From HK1 sp965202735 (GTDB taxonomy: Bacteria > Pseudomonadota > Gammaproteobacteria > HK1), in the NCBI GenBank assembly GCA_965202735.1, contig OZ241844.1, positions 1,674,001 to 1,738,000 on the forward strand: a stretch of 64,000 nucleotides of DNA. Direction: 5' to 3'. The notes under the pieces were generated by a model. The model saw only the letters and a program-made list of their open reading frames with translations, was not told the DNA's origin and did no database searches. Every line of letters begins with the position of its first letter. Positions within the stretch are counted from its first letter, which is position 1. A program made the translations under genes and the position numbers. Below, piece by piece: positions 7,147-16,549 of the stretch.

Positions 7147-8931
7147 ATGACGCAGAACATTTCTCGCACCGGCGGCAAGCGTGCCGACACCCTGGACGGC
7201 GGCAATGGCAATGACATCCTGAAGGGCCGCGGGGGCGCCGACATCCTGAACGGCGGCGACGGCGACGACGTCCTGAAGGGCGGCAATGGCGACGACACCC
7301 TGAACGGCGGCCGGGGCGACGACAAGCTGAGCGGCGGTCGGGGCGACGACATCTTCGTGTTCAAGGCCGGAGACGGGCACGACACCATTGGCGGCTTCCG
7401 CAAGGGCGACACCATCCGCATCGACGGGGTGTCCGGCGGGTTCGCGGGGCTGGTCATCGAGCAGGACGGCGACGACACGGTCGTCCGCTACGGCGACGAC
7501 GGCGACAGCATCCGGCTGAAGGGCGTGTCGGCAGACACACTCGGCGCGGATGACTTCGAACTGCCTGCCGGCGTGACACTGACAGGCAGCGACGGCATCG
7601 ATTATTTATACGGCGGCAGTGGCAACGACCGCATCGACGGCAAGGGCGGCAAGGACTACCTCTACGGCGGCAACAACAGAAACGATGGCGACGACGGAAA
7701 CGACACGCTCTACGGCGGCAACGGCTACAACAGACTGGTCGGCGGCAACTTCAGGGGCGATGGCGACGACGGAAACGACGAACTGGTCGGCGGCGGCGAC
7801 GGAAACCTCCTCATCGGCGGCAATTCGTTTGGCGATGGCGACGATGGGAACGACAAACTTTATGGCGGCAACAGTCGGGACATCATCGTAGGCGGCAATT
7901 GGCATGGCCACGGCGATGACGGAGATGATGAACTCCACGGCGGTGCCGGCAACGACACACTCTACGGCGGCAATAAAGACCCCTATAACTGGGAAAGCGG
8001 CAGCCGGGCCGACGGGAACGACGGGAACGACACACTCTACGGCGGCGATGGGAGCGACCGGCTCGTGGGCGGCAACCATGGCAGGGGCGACGACGGCGAC
8101 GACAAACTCTATGGCGGCGATGGCGGCGACGAGATGTTCGGGGGCAACACGGGCTTCGAAGACGACGACGGCGATGACGGCAACGACTACCTCGAGGGCG
8201 GCAACGGCGACGACCGAATGTGGGGCGGCAACTGGGGCGGCAACGGCGACGACGGCGACGACACACTCTACGGCGGCGACGGCGACGACTGGCTCTCGGG
8301 CGGCAACGGAGGCGGCGGGGACGGCGGCGGCGGCGATGGAAACGACAAACTCCACGGCGGCGACGGCGACGACGACATGTGGGGCGGCAACTGGGCCGGC
8401 AAGGGCGACGACGGCGACGACGAACTCCACGGCGGCGGCGGCAACGACGAGATGTGGGGCGGCAACTGGGGCGAGGGCGACGACGGGAACGACACGCTTT
8501 ACGGCGGCGACGGAAACGACACGCTCTACGGCGGCAACCGCTGGCTCAGCTTTACCGGCTATCGCATGAGCGAAACCAAGGTAGACGGCAGTGGAAACGA
8601 CAAGCTCTACGGTGGGGCCGGCGACGACAAGCTCTACGGCGGCGGCGGCGACGACACGCTCGAAGGCGGCAAGGGCAACGACGACCTCTGGGGCGGCACC
8701 GGAGCCGACCGCTTCGTGTTCGACCGGGAGTCCGAGACCGACACCATCCACGACTTCGAGGACGGGAAGGACATCCTCGTCATCAAGGGCGGCCTGAAGC
8801 TCTCCGGCCTCGACATCAAGCAAGACGGCGACGACGCCGTGATCAGCGGTCCTTCCGACGCCTTCTCGATCGTGATCAAGGACTTCGACGCCTCGCTGCT
8901 GACCGCGGACGATTTCGACTTCATCGCCTGA
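7147..8931 (+). CDS. RTX-type calcium-binding repeat protein
   Basis: The protein has 594 residues and is almost entirely hemolysin-type nonapeptide repeats (GGxGxDxLxGG). A first compact block covers about residues 12-75 (DTLDGGNGNDILKGRGGAD and on). It ends in a typical post-repeat strand region, DIFVFKAGDGHDTIGGF. A long second array (about 150-510) alternates LYGG or WGG repeats with Asp/Gly/Asn-rich spacers such as GDDGDD. A final block ends in ADRFVFDRESETDTIHDF and the C-terminus DDFDFIA. RTX repeats bind calcium and fold after type I secretion, and the C-terminal signal is uncleaved; there is no N-terminal signal peptide, which fits. No enzymatic domain is visible and no type I transporter genes are nearby. 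A surface or matrix role is an inference. A strong ribosome binding site (GAGGAGA) supports the start. Confidence 0.85.
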   Translation: MTQNISRTGGKRADTLDGGNGNDILKGRGGADILNGGDGDDVLKGGNGDDTLNGGRGDDKLSGGRGDDIFVFKAGDGHDTIGGFRKGDTIRIDGVSGGFAGLVIEQDGDDTVVRYGDDGDSIRLKGVSADTLGADDFELPAGVTLTGSDGIDYLYGGSGNDRIDGKGGKDYLYGGNNRNDGDDGNDTLYGGNGYNRLVGGNFRGDGDDGNDELVGGGDGNLLIGGNSFGDGDDGNDKLYGGNSRDIIVGGNWHGHGDDGDDELHGGAGNDTLYGGNKDPYNWESGSRADGNDGNDTLYGGDGSDRLVGGNHGRGDDGDDKLYGGDGGDEMFGGNTGFEDDDGDDGNDYLEGGNGDDRMWGGNWGGNGDDGDDTLYGGDGDDWLSGGNGGGGDGGGGDGNDKLHGGDGDDDMWGGNWAGKGDDGDDELHGGGGNDEMWGGNWGEGDDGNDTLYGGDGNDTLYGGNRWLSFTGYRMSETKVDGSGNDKLYGGAGDDKLYGGGGDDTLEGGKGNDDLWGGTGADRFVFDRESETDTIHDFEDGKDILVIKGGLKLSGLDIKQDGDDAVISGPSDAFSIVIKDFDASLLTADDFDFIA

Positions 8932-9095
8932 CCGGCCGGCGCGCCGGTCCGACCCGCCCCGGTGCTGACGACGTGGCGGGGGCCCGGTGTGCCGATCATC
9001 GGCCCGGAGGACCTGCCGGAGTGCGCGGACGGCATGTCCGCCACCCGGCGGGCGCCGGCCCTGGCGGCGAGCTTGTCCGGGTCCGGGAATCAGGG

Positions 9096-10832
9096 TCAGG
9101 GAACGGCTGCGATCTCCTCGACGACGAGCTCGGGGCGCTCCTCGCCCCGGAACGCGTTGACCACGAGCCGATAGGCCATCCGCACCTCGCCGTTCTCGCC
9201 GGTGACCAGAGGCGGCGCGCGGTTGAACGCGATCGCGTCGAGCGTGGGCTCCGCCCCCCGCGGCCGGAGCCTGAGCTTCGTGTGCCGCCCCCCCACGAGC
9301 CGCTCTCCCGCCACCCGGAAGACGCCGTCGAACACGGGCTCGGGGAACCCCTGCCCCCACGGGGCGGCGTCGCGGATCGAGCGGGCGAGATCGAGGTTGA
9401 AGTCGGCGCCGGGAATCTCCCCGTCGGTGAGCACTACCGCCCGGAGCGCCTCCTCGGGGATCGCCCGGCCCGCTTCGGCCGCGAACGCTTCCCGGAACCG
9501 CTCGAAGCACCCGCGCCGGATGGTCAGCCCCGCCGCCATCGCATGGCCGCCGAAGCGTTCGATGACCCCCGGGTGGCGGGCCGCCACGGTGTCGAGCAGG
9601 TCGCGCACGTGGACCCCGGGAATCGAGCGCACCGAGCCCCTGAGGCGCGCGCCGTCCGCATCCGGCGCGAATGCCGCCACCGGCCGGTGCACGCGGTCCT
9701 TCACCCGCGAGGCGAGGATGCCGACCACCCCGGGGTGCCAGTCCTCGCGATACAGCGCGACCGCCGCGCCGGAACCGGCATCGTCGACGGCGTCGAGCAG
9801 CGCCGCCGCCTGGGCCTGCATCCCCGCCTCGATCTCGCGCCGCTCGAGGTTCAGCGCATCGAGCTCGCGGGCGATGCCCATCGCCTCGTCCTCGCGCTCG
9901 CAGAGCAGGCACTCGATGCCGCGGCGCATGTCGGCCAGCCGTCCGGCGGCATTGAGCCTCGGGCCGGCGGCGAAGCCGAGGTCCGCGGCCACCGTACGCC
10001 GGACGTCCCGCTTCGCGACCCGGAGCAGCGCGGTCACGCCGGGGGACGCCCGGCCGGCCCGGATCCACCGCAGTCCCTGCTCGACGAGGATGCGGTTGTT
10101 GTGGTCGAGGGGGACCACGTCGGCCACCGTGCCCAGGGCGACGAGGTCGAGGAGCGAGGCGAGGCTCGGACCCCCGCCACCCCCCGCGCGCTCGCGCCGC
10201 CGGGCGCGCAACGCGCCGAGGACGTAGAACATCACCCCGACCCCGGCCAGGCACTTGCTGCGGAAGCCGTCCCCCGGGCGGTTGGGGTTGACGATGGCGC
10301 CGGCCGCGGGAAGCTGCGCGCCGGGCAGGTGGTGGTCGGTGATCAGGACCTCGATACCGAGCGCCTTCGCGCGGGCGACGCCCTCCACGCTGGAGATGCC
10401 GTTGTCGACGGTGACCAGGAGGCGGGGCCGCAGCGCGTGCGCGACCTCGACGAGCTCCGGGGTCAGCCCGTAGCCGTGGCGCCTGCGGTCCGGGACCACG
10501 TACCGCACGTCGACGGCGCCGAGCAGCGCCAGGCCCCGCACCGCGAGGGCGCATCCGGTCGCCCCGTCCGCGTCGTAGTCCCCCACCACCACGATGCGCG
10601 ACGACGACTCGATGGCTTCGTCGAGCAGCGCGGCGGCGCGGTCGAGGTCGAGAAGCCCGTGCGGCGGGAGCAGGCGCGCGAGCGAGTGGTCGAGGTCGCC
10701 GTCGCCGCCGACGGCGCGGGCGGCGAGCACCCGGCGCAGCACGGGATGGCGGTGCGGCAGGAACGCCGGGTCGAGGGCCGGCGCCGCGCGGCGCTGGATG
10801 CGCCTCACGCGGGGCTCCTCGCGGGGAGGCAT
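9096..10832 (-). CDS. recJ: Single-stranded-DNA-specific 5'-3' exonuclease RecJ
   Basis: RecJ degrades single-stranded DNA 5' to 3' in mismatch repair and RecF-pathway recombination, in the cytoplasm. The 578-residue length matches the family. Visible motifs are the DHH-domain metal sites VVVGDYDADGATG and ITDHHLP, the LGTVADVVPLDHNNR segment, and the DHHA1-type GGHAMAAGLTI toward the C-terminus. The start ATG at 10832 gives MPPREEPRVRRI, close to the usual RecJ N-terminus. It lies 22 bp downstream of the RpfE-like gene and is probably co-transcribed with it, an arrangement common in gammaproteobacteria. Mismatch-repair MutS is also in the window, at 20.4 kb. Confidence 0.95.
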   Translation of the reverse strand: MPPREEPRVRRIQRRAAPALDPAFLPHRHPVLRRVLAARAVGGDGDLDHSLARLLPPHGLLDLDRAAALLDEAIESSSRIVVVGDYDADGATGCALAVRGLALLGAVDVRYVVPDRRRHGYGLTPELVEVAHALRPRLLVTVDNGISSVEGVARAKALGIEVLITDHHLPGAQLPAAGAIVNPNRPGDGFRSKCLAGVGVMFYVLGALRARRRERAGGGGGPSLASLLDLVALGTVADVVPLDHNNRILVEQGLRWIRAGRASPGVTALLRVAKRDVRRTVAADLGFAAGPRLNAAGRLADMRRGIECLLCEREDEAMGIARELDALNLERREIEAGMQAQAAALLDAVDDAGSGAAVALYREDWHPGVVGILASRVKDRVHRPVAAFAPDADGARLRGSVRSIPGVHVRDLLDTVAARHPGVIERFGGHAMAAGLTIRRGCFERFREAFAAEAGRAIPEEALRAVVLTDGEIPGADFNLDLARSIRDAAPWGQGFPEPVFDGVFRVAGERLVGGRHTKLRLRPRGAEPTLDAIAFNRAPPLVTGENGEVRMAYRLVVNAFRGEERPELVVEEIAAVP

Positions 10833-10854
10833 CGCACCACGGGTCCGCTCCGCT

Positions 10855-11961
10855 TCAAGGGCGGCGGCGCCCGAGGCCCGACCGGGCAATCTTCGCCGCG
10901 AGCCCGGCGCGCCGCCACCATCGAAAGCGTCCCCGGCGGGTCGCCGAGAACCGGTGGCCGCGCTCGTCGTGGATCGACACCCGGGCGACGGCGCCGCGGT
11001 CCAGCGCGTCGAGCAACGGCCGCGCCCAGGAACGGCTGAGGCGTCCGACCCCCTCACGCCACGCGTCCACGTCCGCGCGCCGCACCGCCGGGTACAGTGC
11101 GTCGAAGGCGGCCAGATGCACGCCGGGGCGCGGGTCGCCGGCCAGCCACTCCCGCGCGCCGGCCGGCGCCGGGCCGCGCTCGACGCCGCAGTGGCGCGCC
11201 AGTCCGCACAGCAGGGCGTCTTCGGCCCACACCCGGGCGAACGGCGCCGGGGCGCCGCCGGCCGGGGGGAGGCTCCCCGCGCCCCATACCCAGACGCTGT
11301 TGACGGGCGCCGCACGGCGGCGCTCCCGCTCCACGTTGACCGGACACTCGTGCAACGCCATCTGCACCTCGTTCATCCAGCGGTGCCACCACGCCGCGTC
11401 CGGGCCGCGCGGCAGCGCCCCGGACACGCCGGCGCCCGCCACCCGCGAGAGCGGGGTGGTCGCGATCCGCACCGGCGCATCGAGCGCCACGTACCAGCGA
11501 TGCGGATGCGCGGCGTCGATGCACGGTCCGCCCGGACCGAGCGCGTCGTTCACGGTGCGCGCGAGCTCCTCGGCCTCACACCGCGTGACGTCGATGTCCG
11601 CGGCGTCGAACAGCACGAGATCGTCGATGCCGGTGCGCAGATGGACCGGGTCGGCGCGCAGCCGGAACCGGCTTCCTTCCATCGCCTCATGGTCCACCAG
11701 GGCCGTGAAGGCGGCCGCCGGCCAGTCCGTGCCCGCGTCCGGCGCCGCATGCCCGAACGCGCGGAAGGCGAGCGCTTCGAGCGAGCCGTCCGCGTTCGGG
11801 CCCGGGACGTGCCGGGCCCGGTCGAGGAGCCGATCGAGCGCGTCGAGGTCGAGCCCGCCGACGAGCGCCCGCGCCGCCTCCGGACCCCCGGAGCCCGCGG
11901 CCGCGGGGCCGAGCAGCCCCGGAACGATCAGGACGAGCTCGACCGGCGATCCGGTCCGCAC
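10855..11961 (-). CDS. Conserved hypothetical protein, RpfE/COG4255-like
   Basis: This 368-residue cytoplasmic protein starts with GTG and hydrophobic VELVLIVPGLLGP. It resembles a conserved proteobacterial family found next to recJ, sometimes annotated as RpfE or as a phosphoglycerate-mutase-like protein. Recognisable parts are HLRTGIDDLVLFDAADIDV, HRWYVALDAPV and WMNEVQMALHECPVNVER with the following NSVWVWGAG. No catalytic residues can be assigned, and the function of the family is unknown. It is 22 bp from recJ on the same strand and is likely in its operon. The tandem 72-bp repeat array lies immediately upstream. Confidence 0.7.
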   Translation of the reverse strand: MRTGSPVELVLIVPGLLGPAAAGSGGPEAARALVGGLDLDALDRLLDRARHVPGPNADGSLEALAFRAFGHAAPDAGTDWPAAAFTALVDHEAMEGSRFRLRADPVHLRTGIDDLVLFDAADIDVTRCEAEELARTVNDALGPGGPCIDAAHPHRWYVALDAPVRIATTPLSRVAGAGVSGALPRGPDAAWWHRWMNEVQMALHECPVNVERERRRAAPVNSVWVWGAGSLPPAGGAPAPFARVWAEDALLCGLARHCGVERGPAPAGAREWLAGDPRPGVHLAAFDALYPAVRRADVDAWREGVGRLSRSWARPLLDALDRGAVARVSIHDERGHRFSATRRGRFRWWRRAGLAAKIARSGLGRRRP

Positions 11962-12284
11962 CGCGGATCATCCCGGAGGCGCGGGCCGAGCGCGCATCCC
12001 GCCGCCTGCCGCCGCCGGCGCCATCCATGGATTCCCGCTCCCTGCCTTCGCCCCCGCCATCCGGGGAAATCCCCGAACCGACCGAGATGGCGCCATCCAT
12101 GGGTTCCCGCGCCCTGCCTTTGCCCCCGCCATCCGGGGAAATCCCCGAACCGACCGATATGGCGCCATCCATGGGTTCCCGCGCTCTGCCTTCGCCAGGG
12201 CGCGACCGGCGGGCATCACGCCGGGGACGCCCGCAATCGACCGGTCCGGCGATCCGGCATGCCCGGTGCGGACCGGGGTCGCCG
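11962..12284. other. Intergenic region carrying the tandem repeat
   Basis: This is the 323 bp between hom and the RpfE-like gene, both on the minus strand. Apart from the 72-bp repeat array, I see only a GC-rich stretch next to the hom stop and no clear promoter for the downstream pair. Confidence 0.5.
12017..12196. repeat. 72-bp tandem repeat, 2.5 units, each with a hairpin
   Basis: Units begin at 12017, 12089 and 12161 (GGCGCCATCCATGG...). The first two are full 72-bp units that differ at only a few bases; the third breaks off after about 36 bp. Each full unit contains the palindrome CGGGGAAATCCCCG. The array fills the intergenic space between the hom stop and the start of the RpfE-like gene. 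Although 72 is a multiple of three, no gene is evident through it. Confidence 0.8.
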
Positions 12285-13598
12285 TCAACCGTCCAAGTGC
12301 TCCATCCGGATGCATGTCACCTCGCCTTCGACCACCGGCAGCGCCTCGACCCGCGCGACCGCCTCGTTCACCTGCCGCTCCCGCACGCGATGGGTCAGCA
12401 TCACGAGCTTCGCCTGCGCGGCGCCGCGCGGCGGCTCGGGCTGCACCACCGCCTCGATGCTGATCCCGGCCTCGCCGAAGATGGTCGCGACCTCGGCGAG
12501 CACGCCGGGACGATCCGAGGCCAGCATCTTCAGGTAGAAGGCCGTCTCCGCCTCCTCGATGGACAGCACCCGCACCGGGGTCAGGGCGTCGGGCCGGAAG
12601 GCGAGGTGGGGGACGCGGTGGTCCGGGTCGGTGGTCAGGGCGCGCACCACGTCGACCAGATCGGCCACCACCGCCGATGCCGTCGGCTCGGCCCCGGCGC
12701 CGGGGCCGTTGTAGAGCGTGCGTCCGACCGCGTCGCCCTTGACGAGCACCGCGTTCATCACCCCGTTGACGCTGGCGATGAGCTCGCGCTCCGGCACGAG
12801 CGTCGGGTGCACCCGCATCTCGACACCCTCCCCCGTGCGCCGCGCGATCCCGAGATGCTTGATGCGGTAGCCGAGCTGCTCCGCGTAGCCGACGTCCTCC
12901 GGCGTCACCCCGGTGATGCCCTCGGTGTGCACCCGCTCGAAGCCGAGCGGCATCCCGAACGCGATGGCGGCGAGGATCGCGAGCTTGTGCGCGGCGTCCA
13001 CCCCCTCGACGTCGAAGGCGGGGTCGGCCTCCGCGTAGCCGAGACGCTGCGCCTCGGCGAGCACGTCGGCGAACGCGGCGCCGCGCTCGCGCATCTCGGT
13101 GAGGATGAAGTTGCTGGTGCCGTTGATGATCCCGGCGAGCCACTCGATGCGGTTCCCCGCCAGCCCTTCGCGCAGCGCCTTGATGATCGGGATGCCGCCG
13201 GCCACCGCGGCCTCGAACGCCACCACCACCCCGCGGGCGTGCGCGGCCTCGAAGATGGCGTTGCCGTGCATCGCGATGAGCGCCTTGTTCGCGGTGACCA
13301 CGTGCTTGCCGCGCTCGATGGCGTCCAGGACGAGCCGGCGTGCGGGGTCGGTGCCGCCGATGAGCTCCACCACGACGTCGATGTCCGGATCGCGGACGAT
13401 CTCGTCCGGGTCGACGGTGAGCGCGATGCCGTCGGTGGCGCAGATGCGGGCGCGGCCGGGCGAGCGCACCGCCGCCCGCGTGACCACCACGTCGCGGCCG
13501 GCCCGGCGCGCGATCTCCTCGGCGTTGCGTCCGAGCACGTTGACGGTGCCGCCGCCGACCGTTCCGAGGCCGAGCACTCCGATGCGTACCGGGGTCAT
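12285..13598 (-). CDS. hom: Homoserine dehydrogenase
   Basis: This enzyme reduces aspartate semialdehyde to homoserine, the branch to threonine, methionine and isoleucine. It has 437 residues: an N-terminal Rossmann domain (RIGVLGLGTVGGGTV), the VVELIGGTDPARR and HVVTANKALIA motifs, a catalytic region (AAVAGGIPIIKALREGL, GIINGTSNFILTEM, GYAEADPAFDVEG), and a C-terminal ACT domain from about residue 350 (ASDRPGVLAEVATIFGEAGISIE) for amino-acid feedback. It is the monofunctional form, without an aspartokinase domain. The ATG at 13598 is preceded by GGAG; a start 15 bases earlier is possible. It is divergent from tldD. Confidence 0.95.
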   Translation of the reverse strand: MTPVRIGVLGLGTVGGGTVNVLGRNAEEIARRAGRDVVVTRAAVRSPGRARICATDGIALTVDPDEIVRDPDIDVVVELIGGTDPARRLVLDAIERGKHVVTANKALIAMHGNAIFEAAHARGVVVAFEAAVAGGIPIIKALREGLAGNRIEWLAGIINGTSNFILTEMRERGAAFADVLAEAQRLGYAEADPAFDVEGVDAAHKLAILAAIAFGMPLGFERVHTEGITGVTPEDVGYAEQLGYRIKHLGIARRTGEGVEMRVHPTLVPERELIASVNGVMNAVLVKGDAVGRTLYNGPGAGAEPTASAVVADLVDVVRALTTDPDHRVPHLAFRPDALTPVRVLSIEEAETAFYLKMLASDRPGVLAEVATIFGEAGISIEAVVQPEPPRGAAQAKLVMLTHRVRERQVNEAVARVEALPVVEGEVTCIRMEHLDG

Positions 13599-13714
13599 CC
13601 GCCGGGACTCCATGGGTGAAGGGCGTCCGGGACCGCCGATCCCGTCGCGCAGGGGGGGTTGAAGACACGAGCGTCCGTGGCGAGCCCGCATTCTACAAAC
13701 CGCACCGCTCGTGA

Positions 13715-13723
13715 TGCTATGCT
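13715..13723 (+). promoter_or_regulatory. Candidate extended -10 promoter for tldD
   Basis: TGCTATGCT fits an extended -10 box (TG-N-TATxxT), 36 bases before the tldD ATG, in the hom/tldD divergent gap. No good -35 box is visible at standard spacing. Confidence 0.3.
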
Positions 13724-13758
13724 CGAAACCGCCCTCGCACCCGCCGTGGAACCGACCC

Positions 13759-15210
13759 ATGAGCCAGGCCCTCGACATCGTCCGCAACGACATCCTCGCC
13801 GCCGGCGACCTCTCCGAGCGGGACCTCGAGTCCACGCTCGGGCGGCTGCTGGAACACTCCGTGGACGAGGCGGACCTCTACTTCCAGTCGACACGGTCCG
13901 AGGGCTGGGTGCTCGAGGACGGCATCGTGAAGCAGGGCAGCCACAACATCGAGCAGGGCGTCGGGGTGCGGGCGGTGAGCGGCGAGAAGAGCGGGTTCGC
14001 GTACTCCGACGAGCTCGCCTCGAGAGCGCTGGCGCACGCCGCGGCGGCCGCGCGCAGCATCGCGCGGTCGGGCGGCGACGGCCGCGTCGAGGCGTGGCGC
14101 AGCTCGTCCGTACCGGCGCTCTACGCCGCCCTCGACCCGATCGAGTCGTTCGACGAGAGCGAGCGAATCGCCCTGCTGGAGCGCGCAGACGCGGAGGCGC
14201 GGCGGCTCAGCCCGTATGTCCGCCAGGTCATCGTCAGCCTCGCCGGCGAGTACAGCCGGGTACTCGTCGCCTCAAGCGACGGCACCCTTGCCGGCGACGT
14301 CCGCCCGCTGGTGAGGATGAACGTGAGCGTCATCGTCGAGCGCGACGGCCGGCGCGAGCAGGCGTCGGCCGGCGGGGGCGGACGGTTCGACTACCGCTAC
14401 TTCACCGGCGACGAGGATCGCGCGTGCGTCTACGCGCGCGAGGCGGTGCGCCAGGCGCTGGTCAACCTCGAGGCGGAGCCCGCGCCGGCCGGCACCATGA
14501 CCGTGGTGCTCGGCCCGGGCTGGCCCGGAGTGCTGCTGCACGAGGCGGTCGGGCACGGGCTTGAGGGCGACTTCAACCGCAAGGGCAGCTCGGTGTTCGC
14601 GGGCCGCATCGGCGAGCGCGTCGCGAGCGATCAGTGCACGGTGGTCGACGACGGGACGCTCGCGCGGCGCCGCGGATCGCTCACCGTCGACGACGAGGGC
14701 ACGCCGACCCAGTGCACCACCCTCATCGAGAACGGCATCCTGAAGGGCTACATGCAGGACAAGATGAACGCGCGCCTCACCGGGACGAAGCCGACCGGGA
14801 ACGGGCGGCGCGAATCCTACGCCCACCTCCCGATGCCCCGCATGACCAACACCTGCATGCTGCCCGGGCGCTACGAGCACGACGAGATCATCGCCTCGGT
14901 CGACAAGGGGCTCTACGCGGTGAACTTCGGTGGCGGACAGGTCGACATCACTTCGGGCAAGTTCGTCTTCTCCGCGAGCGAGGCCTACCTCGTCGAGGGC
15001 GGCAGGGTGACGCGGCCGGTGAAGGGCGCGACCCTCATCGGCAACGGACCGGACGTACTGACCCGGGTGAGCATGGTCGGCAACGACCTGGAGCTCGACT
15101 GGGGCGTCGGCGTGTGCGGGAAGGAAGGCCAGAGCGTGCCGGTGGGGGTCGGGCAGCCGACGCTCAGGGTGGACGGCCTGACGGTGGGGGGCACCAGCGT
15201 CGGAGCGTGA
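13759..15210 (+). CDS. tldD: Metalloprotease subunit TldD
   Basis: TldD and TldE form a zinc protease that trims modified peptides (such as microcin B17) and unfolded peptides; TldD carries the active site. The 483-residue protein has the HExxxH motif HEAVGH (H261, E262, H266) within GVLLHEAVGHGLEGDFNRKG, followed by ENGILKGYMQDKMNARL, NTCMLPG and FGGGQVDITSGKFVFSASEAYLVEGG, all conserved in TldD. The start at 13759 (MSQALDIVRND) gives the expected length. The partner TldE (PmbA) is not in the window. A family-A mobile repeat lies 40 bp after the stop. Confidence 0.95.
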   Translation: MSQALDIVRNDILAAGDLSERDLESTLGRLLEHSVDEADLYFQSTRSEGWVLEDGIVKQGSHNIEQGVGVRAVSGEKSGFAYSDELASRALAHAAAAARSIARSGGDGRVEAWRSSSVPALYAALDPIESFDESERIALLERADAEARRLSPYVRQVIVSLAGEYSRVLVASSDGTLAGDVRPLVRMNVSVIVERDGRREQASAGGGGRFDYRYFTGDEDRACVYAREAVRQALVNLEAEPAPAGTMTVVLGPGWPGVLLHEAVGHGLEGDFNRKGSSVFAGRIGERVASDQCTVVDDGTLARRRGSLTVDDEGTPTQCTTLIENGILKGYMQDKMNARLTGTKPTGNGRRESYAHLPMPRMTNTCMLPGRYEHDEIIASVDKGLYAVNFGGGQVDITSGKFVFSASEAYLVEGGRVTRPVKGATLIGNGPDVLTRVSMVGNDLELDWGVGVCGKEGQSVPVGVGQPTLRVDGLTVGGTSVGA

Positions 15211-15250
15211 CTCACCGACCGGGCCGGCCGCCATCGGCGCCGTGGACCAT

Positions 15251-15372
15251 CAGCGATTTCCGCCAGCGCCCGGAAGAGGCCGTACCGTGGCGGGATTCCG
15301 GTGCGATTCCGACTTCGGAGCGTCGGGTCGAGGGGATTTCAGGGGCCTGCTGCCGCCTGGCGGGAATTGCTG
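15251..15372 (+). mobile_element. Miniature element, family A, copy 2 (122 bp)
   Basis: It has the same length and ends as copy 1 (CAGCGATTTCCGCCAG at left, CTGGCGGGAATTGCTG at right). Flanking 9-bp direct repeats are GTGGACCAT (15242-15250) and GTGGTCCAT (15373-15381), one mismatch. It lies between the convergent tldD and aroC genes and disrupts neither. Confidence 0.85.
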
Positions 15373-15404
15373 GTGGTCCATCGAAAACGGACCCGGTCCG
15401 GCTT

Positions 15405-16505
15405 TCACTCCGCCGAGGGCGGCACCACGGGGGCGTTCGGCTCCACGTCCGCGTTCTGCCCGCGGTGGCGCAGGCAGTGGTCCATCAGCACGATGGCCAT
15501 CATGGCCTCGGCGATCGGGGTCGCCCGGATGCCGACGCAGGGGTCGTGACGGCCGTGGGTGACCACGTCCACCGGATGTCCCGCGGTGTCGATGCTCCGC
15601 CCGGGAAGGCGAAGGCTCGAGGTGGGCTTGAGCGCGATGCTCGCGCGAATGTCCTGGCCCGATGAGATCCCTCCCAGAATTCCGCCCGCGTTGTTTCGCA
15701 GGAACCCCTCGGGTGTGATCTCGTCGCGGTTCTCGGTCCCGCGCATCTCCACCACCCGGAAGCCCGCGCCGATCTCCACCCCCTTCACCGCGTTGATGCT
15801 CATCAGGGCGTGCGCGAGGTCCGCGTCGAGGCGGTCGAACACCGGCTCGCCGAGCCCCGGGGGCACGCCGGTCGCGACCACGTCGATGCGCGCCCCGATG
15901 GAGTCGCCGGACTTGCGGAGCGCGTCCATGAACCGCGCCATCTCCTCGACGGCCTCGGGGTCGGGGCAGAAGAAGGGGTTGCGCTCGACCTCGTCCCAGT
16001 CGAACGCGGCCGGCCGTATCGGGCCGAGCTGGGCGAGATGGCCGCGCACGAGGATCCCCGCCCGCTCACGGAGATACTTCTTCGCGACCGCACCCGCGGC
16101 GACCCGCATCGCGGTCTCGCGCGCCGACGCGCGCCCGCCTCCGCGATAGTCGCGGACCCCGTACTTGTGGTGGTAGGTGTAGTCGGCGTGCGAGGGGCGG
16201 TACACGTCCTTGATCCTGCCGTAGTCCCTGGGGCGCTGATCGACGTTCTCGATCGTCAGGTTGATCGGCGTGCCGGTGGTGGCGCCTTCGAACACGCCGG
16301 AGAGGATCCGTACCTCGTCGATCTCCCGGCGCTGGGTGGTGTGCCGGGATTTCCCCGGACGGCGCCGCTCCAGGTCGGGCTGGATGTCGTCCGCGCCGAG
16401 CGGCAGCCCGGGCGGGCAGCCGTCGATCACGCAACCGATCGCCGCCCCGTGGCTCTCGCCCCAGGTGGTGACGCGGAACGCCTTGCCGATGGAGTTTCCG
16501 GGCAT
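15405..16505 (-). CDS. aroC: Chorismate synthase
   Basis: This enzyme catalyses the last step of the shikimate pathway, converting 5-enolpyruvylshikimate-3-phosphate to chorismate with reduced FMN. The 366-residue length is standard. Signature regions are GNSIGKAFRVTTWGESHG at the N-terminus, RPSHADYTYHHKYGVRDYRGGGRASARET and GILGGISSGQDI. The start ATG at 16505 gives MPGNSIGKAF, as in other family members. An orphan antitoxin and toxin stub lie directly upstream on the same strand, so transcription may enter from there. Confidence 0.97.
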   Translation of the reverse strand: MPGNSIGKAFRVTTWGESHGAAIGCVIDGCPPGLPLGADDIQPDLERRRPGKSRHTTQRREIDEVRILSGVFEGATTGTPINLTIENVDQRPRDYGRIKDVYRPSHADYTYHHKYGVRDYRGGGRASARETAMRVAAGAVAKKYLRERAGILVRGHLAQLGPIRPAAFDWDEVERNPFFCPDPEAVEEMARFMDALRKSGDSIGARIDVVATGVPPGLGEPVFDRLDADLAHALMSINAVKGVEIGAGFRVVEMRGTENRDEITPEGFLRNNAGGILGGISSGQDIRASIALKPTSSLRLPGRSIDTAGHPVDVVTHGRHDPCVGIRATPIAEAMMAIVLMDHCLRHRGQNADVEPNAPVVPPSAE

Positions 16506-16549
16506 CGCGCGATTCTACGGCAGGACCGCGCGCGTGAGGATTCGGCGCA

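Noticed and set aside
7200..8700. Regular repeats suggestive of a CRISPR array
   Set aside because: The repeats are in frame, encode RTX nonapeptides, and lack constant repeat/spacer lengths.
9671..9955. Plus-strand Pro/Arg-rich frames opposite recJ
   Set aside because: They are shadows of recJ codons with low-complexity composition.
12017..12196. Tandem repeat as a CRISPR array or a coding repeat
   Set aside because: Units are contiguous without spacers, and no start or ribosome binding site supports a protein through the array.
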